The notes below the pieces were generated by a model. The model did not search any database, had not been told where the DNA came from, and was given only the letters and a program-made list of their open reading frames with translations. Position numbers and translations under genes: made by a program. Shown piece after piece: positions 28,857-41,700 of a stretch of DNA of 64,000 nt. Origin of the DNA: Branchiostoma floridae (taxonomy: Eukaryota > Chordata > Leptocardii > Amphioxiformes > Branchiostomatidae); contig NC_049979.1 of NCBI RefSeq assembly GCF_000003815.2, positions 14,135,459 to 14,199,458 of the forward strand. The letters are read 5' to 3'. The first letter of the stretch is position 1, and each line of letters opens with the position of its first letter.

Positions 28857-29755
28857 GAAGACACGGTGGCTTGTGGCTGAAGAATACATTTTGCATACCT
28901 AATCAGGAAAGCTCCAGAGAATGAATTATTGCATTTATGGGAATAGCTGCTAGAGGGCACTAATGTTACATGATTGGTGTTCATCAGATCATGAGATACC
29001 AGTAGCTCTGCATTTCAAGGTAAGAAATTTTGAATTGATTTTAAGCTTCTTTATTGTGTGACTATGGTTCATAATTGTATAAACTGTCACTGGCTGGGAA
29101 GATGCTTTAATTAGGCCTTCCACTAGTTATTGCTGCTATGTCACATTCACTATTATTCAGCATGTTTCAAATTCTGATTGTTATATTGACTACATGTACA
29201 AGTGACTTTTCAACTTTGTACTTTCAGCAGTAACAGGATGATACAAATAATTCAAACAAAAAATTTACTAAAATTATACACATTTTGTTTGCATTGCATC
29301 TTTTCTTATACAATGTACCACATATTGTGGTTCAATATATTGGCAGTACATGTATATGAAACTGCTTTATATAATAAAAAAAGTCAATACACAGTGTGTT
29401 TGTGCATCATGCATTGTATGGCCACAGTTCACTACGTATACTAGTCCAGCCTGCACTGATGTATTACCTTTCTCATCAAACTCAGTTCAGAATATGTCAT
29501 GAGGCAGAAGAATACAAATAAAATTTATATACACTCGTAATGTTTTTTATAATACATGTACAGCACCAGAGGGACCTCCACAAAAGGAACAGGAGCATTG
29601 CTGGGTATGTTCCAGTCCTTGTGACTCTGCCACATGTCTCCATGACTTTTGATAATGCTTATAGTGTCTTCTTCAACTCTGGCGTGGGTACAGACCACAT
29701 GATATCTTGCATTGCCTGCCACGTACAGGTATCCTAGCTGACTCCCCCCATACCC
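28857..29755. other. Convergent 3' region between the coiled-coil gene and MNAT1
   Basis: AT-rich DNA that should hold both 3' UTRs. A minus-strand AATAAA lies near 29050 and a plus-strand one at 29373. No further gene or repeat recognised. Confidence 0.55.
29373..29378 (+). promoter_or_regulatory. Candidate poly(A) signal of the coiled-coil gene
   Basis: AATAAA about 520 bases past the stop codon of the coiled-coil gene, followed by A-rich DNA. Plausible, unproven. Confidence 0.35.
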
Positions 29756-32700
29756 CTATTCTAGTTCCATGTCCTGCTCTTGTCCGACACTGTCGGCTGT
29801 AAGGTGAGGTACAAAGTACAGTCCACAGAAAGCCTCCTGCAGAGCTCGATGGCAGCCCAGTTTGGTTGTATAGCCTCCCGCCATGTCGGCCTGGGACGAG
29901 TCTCTCATGTGGGACATGTAGCTGTGACAGGAGAGGATACAGCATAGTAAGGGCCACGGGTTAGATAGTGTAATATCTGGACCTCAATGTCATGCTAAAG
30001 GAACTGTTTAATCAGTGCAGTCATATTTTTTTGTTTTCCACTTTTACATTTTGACCAAGGTGGGCAGAGCTATGGATTGGTCTTAAGAACAGATACATGT
30101 ATTTGCAATAACAAAAAACTAGTGTTCATAAACTAATTTAGATATGCTCGATCAGTTTATATATTTTTTTCTGTTGGACTCTAGTTGGATATTAATACCA
30201 TTTACCACGTTATGCCACTACAAGGATATCTGCCACAATACAATACAAAATGCACTACAAAATTTGATGTAGAGACTGACCCATTTTCCTCCAGGAGTGT
30301 AATCTGTGGTGGTTCTGGCCCTAGCAGGTCCACAGTGCCTGGTCTGTACTGGTACAGGGCTGCCTCCACTGCCTTTGGGACAGGTAGGAAGGATGTCCCT
30401 CCCTGCAGTACAACACAAAACAGATAGAGGGAAAACATTAAAGTCACAGTCCCATCCTTCCCGACCTAACTGTTTCTGGTTGTTATCTCAATTTTGCACC
30501 TAAAATTCATAGGTTTCAGTAGGCAATAACGTCAATAATCAAATATATGGATTTATAGTACAAATTTTCAGTAAAATTTCTCAAATTCTTTTCACTAATC
30601 CCATTTGTAACAATTGGCCGGTTTTGGAAAGAAAGGTTGGCCTAGCATTTGACAACAGATATTAACCTGTATGTTGATTCTGACCGATAGATTGATCAAG
30701 GAACTCAACAGTAAATCTATAGATATGTGTGTGTTGAGGCTTTGTGGTTAAACTACAAATATCCATTCTCCACCATAACCCACCCCTATCCTGATCCCAG
30801 TGGAGAACTGAGTCGTTGGTGCAGGTTTCTTCTCCATCTCCTCCTCTTGTCTGGCTGTGTGACTGGCCAACACCAGACCAGCAGGCAAGTCTGAGAACTC
30901 CTGCACAATCAAACATCACAGAGTCACTATTAAGCTGTGCAGAGGTATCGGATATGTTTACAATATTCACTCTATTATGACTATTATGATTACGTACACA
31001 AATGTTATACATCCAGTACCTCCAAATGATTCCTAAGTCAGTTATAGACTGTATCCATGTGTACTTGGTGATGGTCTTGTAACAAAAACTTAAAATTGCA
31101 TATCCTTTTTTGGAGTAAGACTCGTCAAATATTTGTACTCTGCTGCTGCTTGTATATCATATAAAACAAGAAATCTTTTTAAAAAAGCTGTGCCTTGCCG
31201 CGTGGTAGGAATATCGTCAGGAAAAGGTAGGTCGGCACTTCAAGCCCGGCAAGGCAAAATGCTGTGCCTTGGCGTGCAGTAAGGATAATTTGCTTGTCTG
31301 CTAAATACGTATTATTAAAATTTTGACACTAGAAACCACGAAAATGAGAAAATCTTACGATTATATTTGAAAGGCAACACTCTGAAAATACAAATGGCAT
31401 TCTGTGCCCATCATCAACCCAAAATACGATCTTTTTCACGTGTTTACGGTATAGGCCGCATGTAGCCAGTCACAAGTATGCAAATGAGCTAACTATATTT
31501 AATACCATGCAAACACCGCATGTGACCATGTTGGAACACGTTTTCAGCTGTGTTTGCCGACGAATTCCTGCCGTTAGGGAGAATTTGCGGCCTCAAAATT
31601 GATATCACAAGTGAAGCGAAGTTATAGTTGTTGTTTTACTTTCATTATTTTGAAAGAACTTTGTAGCGTCATAGCGAGATCAACCGATATGTTTGGATGA
31701 CATAGCGGCGCGGAAATATATGCTTCGACGGCGTGAATTTTGAGCAAAAATACCGCAGAATTATGGTTAGAAAACCCAAGGAGCTTTTATCCTTGGAAAA
31801 CCCCACATTTTATTATTTCAGGGGTCCCTGGTCCAATTTAAAAGAAATAATAAGTGTACCGTCCAAAATAAGAACGTAGCGGGTGGATTCTGCGGCTGAA
31901 AAAAATAAACGTAACTGTTACCTAAACATGCACTCTTGAAAATGCAGACCAAAAAGTCCCAAAGGTGGGTTTTCATGGTTCTGGTCGCATGACGAAAATA
32001 TTCTTATATCAAATGGATGTTATAAAAAGGTAAAAGGACAATTGAAAAAAAAAAAACTTTCAGTAGGCGGGTTCGAACCGGGGTCGGCAGTGTGGCGACT
32101 AATCACGCTAACCACTACGCCATGCTAACATTCACAGTACCAACTCGTATTAACAGGTATCCAAATCTAAGGCATAACTTGAATACGTCCGTTCATTCCA
32201 AGATTCAAAGATTCTAATGTCTAATCCTCCGAAAAATGTCTAAACAACTGTTACTTATGTGAAAAGTTTGTAATGAGACGAGAGCCTGGCAAAATAATGT
32301 CGGGAAAGGCATGTTACAAGCTCTGATTGGCTGGCTGGAATCTCGGTGTGTCAATAGCCTGTTTAGGCTATAGGCACACTCAGTGTGTCAATAGCCACAG
32401 CGATATAACAAAATGATCCTAAATATTATCTATTGCGACTTCTCGTGTGACGTTTTGAGCTGGCGCTCTCCTAAACTCACGTTAGCGTTTTGCTGCGGTC
32501 TCGGAAGGCCTCTCCAACGTTTTGATGACGTCATGGCTACTTATATATTCACATACAATTTATTAGCCTGATTTGGAAATTGTTTCATCTTTATGAATAG
32601 CTAATGCAATTCTTGTTGCGAGATAATGCACTTGATTTTATGTCACTCCAAATGAATTTGGAATTTTACCATACAAACGCTTCATTTATTCAATGTAACC

Positions 32701-35700
32701 AAATATTAAATGCTTTTAGAACCGACCGCAAACAGAAACAAATACGTAAAATGGACGGTTTAAAATTCAACAGGGATGTACCATTGTCTGCCTGAGCCGT
32801 CAAACTTGTCCATGAGAAAGGCGATTTGGAAGGGCCTTTGAAAGGGTCTTTGGAAGAGCAAGGTTAACAGGTCCGTCCGTCCGTCCAAGGAAGAAAGCTG
32901 GCGTAAAGCCTTGCCTGGCGGCAAGGCAAAAACTGTTAAAAGATGCTGCCAGGTGAGTTTCAGGGTGTTTAACAAACTCAACTCGGAAATAAGTTTGTGA
33001 TCACTTCCCCTGCTAACCTACCAGGTTGTCCAACAGCTCCTCTCTCTGTCTCATCTTCCTCTGCTTTTCCCTCCTCTCCTGCTGGACCAGCTCCTGCCTG
33101 CTGTGCTGCAGGTACGCCTGCTCCTCCTCAATCAGCTGCTCCATCAGCTCCTCATCCTTACTCTGAAACACACAGGCAGGGCTTTCATTATCATCGTTCT
33201 TCATCAATGTCATTTGATTGAATCCTGCAGCTGTACATCAGCATAACCACTGAAGTCAGAACCATAACATAAACATCAATCCTCCTTAGTAGGGCAAGAA
33301 ATATTTAGTATTAGAAGTGACACACTCTTTCTCTCCTAGTTTTGTATAAGCTGCCAACTCATCCAAGAAGGCAACGCGTTTCTAATCTTTGGTTCATAGG
33401 CAAAGAAAACAACAAACAAACTACATGCCTTAGGTGACCACGGGCAGAAAAACAGGCAAACTTATACACACAGACAAGTCTCAGGACAAAGCAGATGTGA
33501 ATTTTGTTAACAAGTAGCCTTTACACAATCACTGGCACTTCCTGGCAACAAGACAAGAAGAACAAGACAGTTGGCGGGTGGTCTCTGCCAATTGATTGAC
33601 AAGAATGGAGTGCTGGTGTACTTCGTGGTCACCAGGCATACCCTCTCAGTTCCTTTTCACCCACTTCAATTTGCACCATTAAAGGCCAGCAATTCAAAGG
33701 TAAATGTGGTCTAGCCTATGTTCCAAAGGACAGTCCAAGTCTGCCCAATGGTTGTCTTTGTACTAAACACAAGGGATTCTGGGGGAAGAGTTTTGCCAAC
33801 AGCTAAAGGTATGTCACTACAAACATGCCTAACCTTTGCACATGGCCACTGCATGAGCAGAAATGGTCCTGTACTGAGAAGTGTAGCAGGAAGTAGAGTC
33901 TGTTGAATAAATGTTCTTCTTAAATTTTTGTTGCAGCTTTGAAGAAATTTCGTTGAAAAAAGGAAACTGACCATTTGGTTTTTCATTCACCTAATTTCCC
34001 ATAGTCTCTGAATTCAAAGTTAGACAGTGTGACAATTGCCCATCAATCTTGAATTCCACCTGTTCAGAGGACAGTAGACAGGTGATGCCTGTGTTCATAG
34101 TTCCCAGCTACTGTTTTACACATATCAAATTTGAACCAGAAAAAATTATTTTCTCCTAGGTTTCCTAATCACTGCTTCTGTTCTCCAAGAAAAGCAAATG
34201 GTAGAATTGAACTTTTATTCTTCTACAAACAAAGATAGAATGATTATATCATTTTCCTGTACCACCTTATTCCCTGACACCTTACCTTCAGTCTTGTGCT
34301 ACCAGCAGTGTGAACAATCCATCTCTGTCAAGGTGAAAAATCCCACCCTGTTCCACCCTGAACATGATGAAGGGGTATTTTGACTTCAAAGAACAAGAAC
34401 TCCATCAAAGGTGTCCTTCTTATACTCAGTATGCTGACAAGATTTCACACCCATCTTTTGTCCACAGCCGAGCAGCACTTCCTCACACAAACATTGCCAA
34501 GTTCCCATGAACAATCTGCCTTTATTAAGACATCCTACAGCCACTTAGTGCAGAGCTGCTTGAGCAATGATAGCCACTAGTCTTGTGTATGGCTCAACTA
34601 CCATGAAGACTGAGGCCAAGTCAACCTTCAAGGCTTACCTTTGACTGAAGCTGTGGGTGTAGTTTTGTGCAGTATGGTTGATGTCAGAAATATGCTGCAG
34701 CAACAGTTAAACCATTTTGTGCTGATTTCCATGAAACTGTGCGGAATATATGGAAAGAGATATCTGCAGACTAAACGAGGGGTATCCCTCACTGCTAGAG
34801 ACTCAGGAAAATAACAGGAATTGTTCCCTTTTAGATGAACACTACATGTCATCTTCCAATAACGCATGGTAATGTTCAGCTATACAGACATCAATATTCA
34901 ATTTTCCTGTTAAGGTTTTCCCTGCTTTGTCCACCAACAAGGCATGCATTGTGGGCAGTTACTTCAACCCTTCTCATTGTTACATACAGACAAGAAGTTG
35001 ATATCTACCCGACACAGCACGGCGTCAGTGTACCAACATGGCATGGTCTGGTGCCAGGAATTCACCAGTGTTTACAGTACTTGGGTTCCTGGCCTAATGG
35101 TGGGGGTGTATTTGTTGGTGCCCGATTATTTGTTTCCAGTTCTGAACCTCAAACAAACACGGGCAGTCAAGCCAGGTGAGTGAAGGACTCTTGAAGGCAA
35201 TTGTCGAACACGGCAATCCCCTTCTTACCTGGACAAGGCAAAACACCTGGTGGACAGGTAGATGAAAGTTCCTGTCCTCAGGTGTAAACTGCTCAGGTGT
35301 GAATGTCTCAGGCGTAAACTCCTGTCACTTCTGTCTGGCTCATGGCACCAACAAGGTCACGCCGGACTCCCAGCACACCAAGCGTGACATATGGGGAAGG
35401 CTTGGACAAGATGTTATTTATCACTTTCCCACCACTGGACAAGTCACACAACCTGATACCGTCTAGCTTTCCATCTAGATGTATCACTTATAGACAACTA
35501 AGAAAGACCACTTTCAACATTAGACAAAGGGAATCTGGCAATTTAGTTCGAAGAGTAAACTTGATATGTTTTTGGCAAGGACCTTGACTCTTGAGGAGTT
35601 GGTACCCAAGCTGGAATCATAGATTGGAGTATATATATTGGTAGCTTGTCCAGGAAGAAATCCTTTATAGCATCAACATCCAGGACTCAAAACATCTCCC

Positions 35701-38700
35701 TGTGCCAGCACCAATATGAGGTGGTATATACATTGTTGTACTGTATGGCACATGCCCTTGTAAGTTGTTATCATTTAACCTGCTCCCTTATCCCATAATC
35801 AATAGAGAATTGGTAGCCAAATGCCTACTTTAGCGTGCTTAGTAGTAGTCCTCTATGTTCTGCTGCTGTAGTGGGCTGGACACCCTTCAGTGTACTTAAG
35901 GCTAAAAAAGGTCTGTGGGAAAACTTTGAGTGACAGGAAAGGATTTATAGTTTAGGTTTTGGGTAATCTAATAAGGGCTAAGGAAACACCACAGGAACGT
36001 CACCTCAGATGACACATATTCACTAACATGTCATGCTTCTGTTATTTTCCTGGACACAATATCAACCTTTTCCTGTAGAAGGATATTGACAAAACAGCAA
36101 CCATACTAGTAGCATTCTACTAATGTAAACTTCCTAGATGATGCTTACTCATATTCAACTCTTTAGTCCCTTATGGTATCCTGCCATCACTCAGCATTTG
36201 TCATTGTACCTTACTGCACCATATTTGAGTGCTCTCTGTCTTCACATACAAATGGAGAAAGTGTTCTATACTGTCTTGCTATGGGTATGAGCTCTTTAAC
36301 AGTAAGTGCTTTTCCTAGTTCCCCATAAAGACTGGTTACAAAAACCATGACCAGGGTAGCAACAAAGTATGAACGAGTGTCCATTTACATATACCGTTAT
36401 TCCCTATAAAGTCTGGTTACAGAGACCTGACTGTGTCTCCACATGCTGCTATGGTTCTGTCTACACAGTAGATTACCCCACATCAGCCCAATGGAGACAT
36501 GTAGATAAAGAAGGACACTAAAGTCAACTTTCTGTAACTCTCCACCAATAAATGTAGGCATTTTCCGAATCACAACCAAATTCTTGTGCAAGATGTCAAG
36601 CCTTGATTTAGTCTACTGTAGGTGGCAGCTACTACGCTGACGGCACTAAGTGTTAAATATTATGGTTACATTCATGGGCACCCACAGTATTTTGAAACAG
36701 TGATTTCAGAGAGGGATCACACAAATACGTGTTGGTGGCAAATTGCTGATAAGGCCAAGAATGTTGAACAAAAACTTTCTTATCTGTGAAAACAAACCGT
36801 TTCAAAGCCCTTTACCTAATAAATAGAAGAACTAAATTCTCCCTGTCATGCCCCAACCCTGCTGTAACTGTAGCTGGCAACACTCCCACATTGTGCCATT
36901 ATATATCCTACTTCTCTTCAGGGTCACAGAATAAGAGACCACCCTCATCTATTACTGTAGACACACCTTCATCGTGCCCCTGCTTATTTTGGTCCATCTA
37001 ATCTTTAATGCCCGGATTAGATATTTACATTCAACTGGAGTGCTTACATATAGAATGATTCAAAAAGAAAACTGCCTACAGAGGGCCAGTGACACTATGT
37101 AAACTGTTTAGAGTGGCCCCGTCTGCGGTCAGATCTTTCAACAGCTAAGAGCAGAAAACTTGCCCATGTTGGTAAACACCACTAATTGCAGGGTTACAAA
37201 TTACCAGGTAAGGGTACACCTAGGGGCTGGGGATAATGGGTGGGCATGTTACGCGATACAGCTGAACCACGGCTACTTTCATCGCAGGAATTCACCTCTG
37301 CGTCGCTGCCCTGCCGGTGGCCAAGTTTGCAGAGGTGTGAGAACAAAAGCAACTCGTGCGCTGCTTACAAGGAGTGAGAGTTTCCGTAGGTGGCAGAGTT
37401 TATCCCCTATCAAGTGATGCTAAGTAATAATACCACATGGGTCACAGTTAGAATTACTGCTGTCTTTGTGCCATGCCAGATTACCTAACTCAAACTTTCC
37501 AGACTGTTTCCCCAAGACGATCTTAGATTATGTCTTAAGCTGTTGAAAAAAGGGTGGCTTGACTCTTGTCATGCAAGGAGGATAAGTGGCAGATGTAGGT
37601 GGCTTGCTGAAGAATGGATTCAAAATAGACCCAACACTGAGTCACAAGTTTCTTTTCACAGATTCTGATCTACTAGTCACCTTTTGGGTTTTACTTCTCT
37701 CATTTCCTACAGTACTGTATATAGTTAAGGTAAAAGTGTATAATGCCTCAATTTCAAGAAGAAAGAATTGGTTTCTAAATTTTGTTAATCTAGTAGGTGG
37801 CTTGCTGAAGAATGGATTCAAAATAGACTCAACACTGAGTCACAAGTTTCTTTTCACAGATTCTGATCTACTAGTCACCTTTTGGGTTTTACTTCTCTCA
37901 TTTCCTACAGTACTGTATATAGTTAAGGTAAAAGTGTATAATGCCTCAATTTCAAGAAGAAAGAATTGGTTTCTAAATTTTGTTAATCTATACTAGCCTC
38001 CATAGCAGGCTCTCTGGGACCTTTTTTGGGCTCATAATACACTTTTGCTGGCCATTTCTATTTGTACTCGGTCGCTGATCGCTGGCGTTTTCTGATTGCC
38101 GGCCTCCAAGAGCCTGCATCCAAACGGCGCATGAAAGTAATATTAAAAAACGATTAGACATTCATCTGCCCTATTAACATATACGTTAGGAATAATTCAC
38201 AACTCCGTGAGAGACAATTCGCATGTCGGCTGCAAGCATTTTACAACTCGGGCGGCACGCACAGCCCAGCCGACATCTGGTCATTTGCATACAGCATGCT
38301 TGTTAACCAATGCGCCGCCACCGTACATCCGGGAACTCCTTTTTGCTGGCATCGTGACATTGCTGGTGTTCCAAACGTTGTACGACGAATTTTCCGAAAT
38401 ATCATGAATGGTTAAAGATGTTTTTTTTTACGCTAGGTTCGCGAAAATGCCATATTTTCCTGACTTAGAGACAAAATTAGAGAATTGTCGGGTCAGTGCA
38501 CACGGGGCGTGACAGCGCTCTGTTCGGTGGAGATGCGTGCAGTTTATTAGCCGTCCACGGCAGGCAGGAAATTCGTACCTCCTAGTTAATCGCCCTAATC
38601 GTTTTTTAATATCACTTTCATGCGCCGTTTCCATGCAGGCTCTTGGAGGCCGGCAATCAGAAAACGCCAGCAATCAGTGACCGAGTACAAATAGAAATGG

Positions 38701-41700
38701 CCAGCAAAAGTGTATTATGAGCTAAGGAGGCTAAATCTATACCACCTTTCCAACTATCAACATGTCCATTTGTTACCTATCAGACTCCATGGACATATAT
38801 TGTTTAGCCTGTTTCTCCTTTTTTACTGCAAGTAGTTTTAAGTAAATCAAATATAAGTGGATGGTAACAATTCAATACTAATTTGTACCTTTAAGACCTT
38901 TATGTTGTCATTCCAACTTTTGTACATCAGTACAAAAATTATGTATGTAGCTACCTGCAAATGTAGTGGCAAGCCACATCAAAATATAATGGTCTGTCAC
39001 CACTGTCCTCACCACTCCTAGCTACCCCTCCACACATAGGGGGCCCACCATGGAGGCACAGGTGTGTCTCTACCATCTTCACCTGACTCTGGTAAGCATC
39101 AACTTCACCTCTCTCACCCTGCGTAGGTGGAGAGTTTAGAGTATATGCCGAGTGGGTGTGAACCATAGGACCTGCATTGTGATCATGATGGAGAGGTTTT
39201 AAACAGAACCACAGGAGCGAGTGTGGCCAGCACAGGGCACAGACCTGCACAGGTACATGGCACCTGTGGTGCTGGTGGGATGGCAGTGTCAGAAACATGC
39301 AGAAGTATTATGGCTTCCACTTTACTTTCCGAATTCGATCTGATTCACCTGGACTGATTGTGAGGAGGTTGCAGTCCAGTTTGGATGACACGAAAACACC
39401 ACAATTTTCAAGGTTCTCTCCTGTGCTATACTACCGGGGTAGTAGTCAAAAGAGGTGGTCACCCAAAAAACACACAGACAAAAAATGTTACTGTTAACAT
39501 TAATGAATGTTTAGTGGTGGCCTTAGAGAAACCACAGGGTGGGAGGGAAAGTCACCTGGCAAATCCTGTAGTGTAATTTGGCATAAGTATGTGGCATTTC
39601 TGCCAATAAGCCAAGCTGGCTTACACTAACTCTTGCTTAATGGCATCTCAAGCAGTTGCCTCAAGAGTGCAATAGTCTGTAAGAGTTTTATCCCCTTGTA
39701 TACCCTGGAACTAACAGTGTAGCCACGACATGGAGCAATGTGTAGCCAAACTCAAACAACCCCAAATGAACCCTACTGCAGGCAGAGCTCACTTAATAGC
39801 CAGACTGCCCTGATTTTAATATCAAATACTAGTATAGCATGATGCGTAGATTTTACTAGAGCAATATTGAATTCCAATATTACATGTTGATATTAACCAA
39901 CACTAATTAGTGTGTTCCTTCCTTTTGTGTTGTATAGAACAGACCTGACTGAAAGTTTGTTCCCAATTTACACCTGTTGGTAGAGAGCCTGAATCTGGCT
40001 TACATTGTGCGATAATGCTGCTAAAAAATAGTCCACAAAATAAGCCATGATCGTATGCAGTAGTCTTGTTACAGATAATACTACAGGTAAAGATGGCTCC
40101 AAGCCTTTGTTACAGAAACAGAAAGAAAAGTTACTTGTACTGCCACAAGGAACTACAAGGGTCTGAAAGAGTGAACAAAGCTTTCCTGGGCAAGGACAAA
40201 AGTTTACAGTCCAGAAACCAGAGATGTGTTTGTCACTTCATCCCAGGAAGCTGAGGGGCAAACCGAGCTGTGCTCCAAACAGGAACAGACTCAGACATGC
40301 TGGGAAACAAACGTGAACTTCTTGAACCTTTGAGTTTGGAGATGGATGGAGGCTCTGAGCTGAGGGTCACCACCGGGGACTAAAGATACCTTCTGGAACA
40401 GCTGACAAATTACCAACAAACCACAAACGGTTAAACCTATTCACAGAGTCCTCCTGAAGTCATCACTACATCACACTCCCAGGAAGAGGAAAACTCACCA
40501 CAGAGCCTGAAATCACACTCACGTATAAATAAAATAACATAACAGAATATATCATAACAGAATATATCCATTCCATTTACTTGTAACCCCATTCCTGTAA
40601 TAAAATGGGCCTAGATGTCTTTATTGTGAATAAAGCCACTTTATAGCCATCACCTTGGCAACCATGAAGTGCACCTCTACCCACACTGTGCAGGTGGACA
40701 GTTTAGAGTATACGCCAAGTATATGATGATGACCGTAATTGGCACTGATAAGCGAATTTGGATTCATTAGTGAGATGATTAAGAAATGGCCAAGTTCATG
40801 GCCTGTCCAGGCCTGTCATTATGGTTGGCCTGTCCAGGACTGGAGTCAACATGTGAATGACAGGTCCCCACTGTTTGTTTACAGCATGGCCTGTGTTTAC
40901 CAAAGGTGATACTGTAGCCCCAATACCAGGCTGCCCAGCAAACACTAACATTTACAAGATCTTTTCTTTGTGTGAAAAGTACCCGATGAAAGCTTGGAGG
41001 AAGTATAGGGAATTACCCACATATCCTGTGATATCTGCAAGAAACATTCCCACAGTGCAGACCTAGCAGTTTTTACTACCTACCAATGTGTCTCCAAATC
41101 AGCTACACAATTATTGATACGTTGATATAAAATCCTTGTGAGATTATACTGAAGCATTGCACACAATTGTTACAAGGTGATGTAAGAACCAGTATCTAAG
41201 TGCAATTATATAACTTCTAAGTGCATCATTGAAGGTTCTTACTCACATAAGTGTTAGTATTAAGTCTTCACTTAGTCCCTAATTGGTGTGAAAGCACCAG
41301 AGCTGAAGCATTAGAATGAGTCTTGACGAGCCATAACTTAATGATGCCACTATGCTACTGATGGGCACGTGTACATGCAAACATGTGGTCAATATCTTTC
41401 TGATACAAGAATGAGCAAGCTAAAAAGTAACTACTATTACAGATGACAGTCACTTCAGAGTTACCTGTCCTCCCTAATCAGGCCCCTGCAGAAGTTTGTT
41501 TATTTAAGGCTGAACAAGTGATGACAAACAGGAGGACCTGCTGACAGAAGGGGACTGACAGACCCTCATAACCATTGGGATTTTCCATGTCAATTTTGTG
41601 TTTGTGTTGGACTCCTGAAGCATAGATATGTATCCTATAGCTTTGGGTATGAAAAGTGACAACAATGATACCGGTAACATTATCAGAGCTTTGTTGTCTG

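Noticed and set aside
37586-37996. 136-residue frame with a 66-residue repeat
   Set aside because: It exists only because the 198-bp tandem duplication is a multiple of three. No family resemblance, no start context, and it sits antisense inside an intron.
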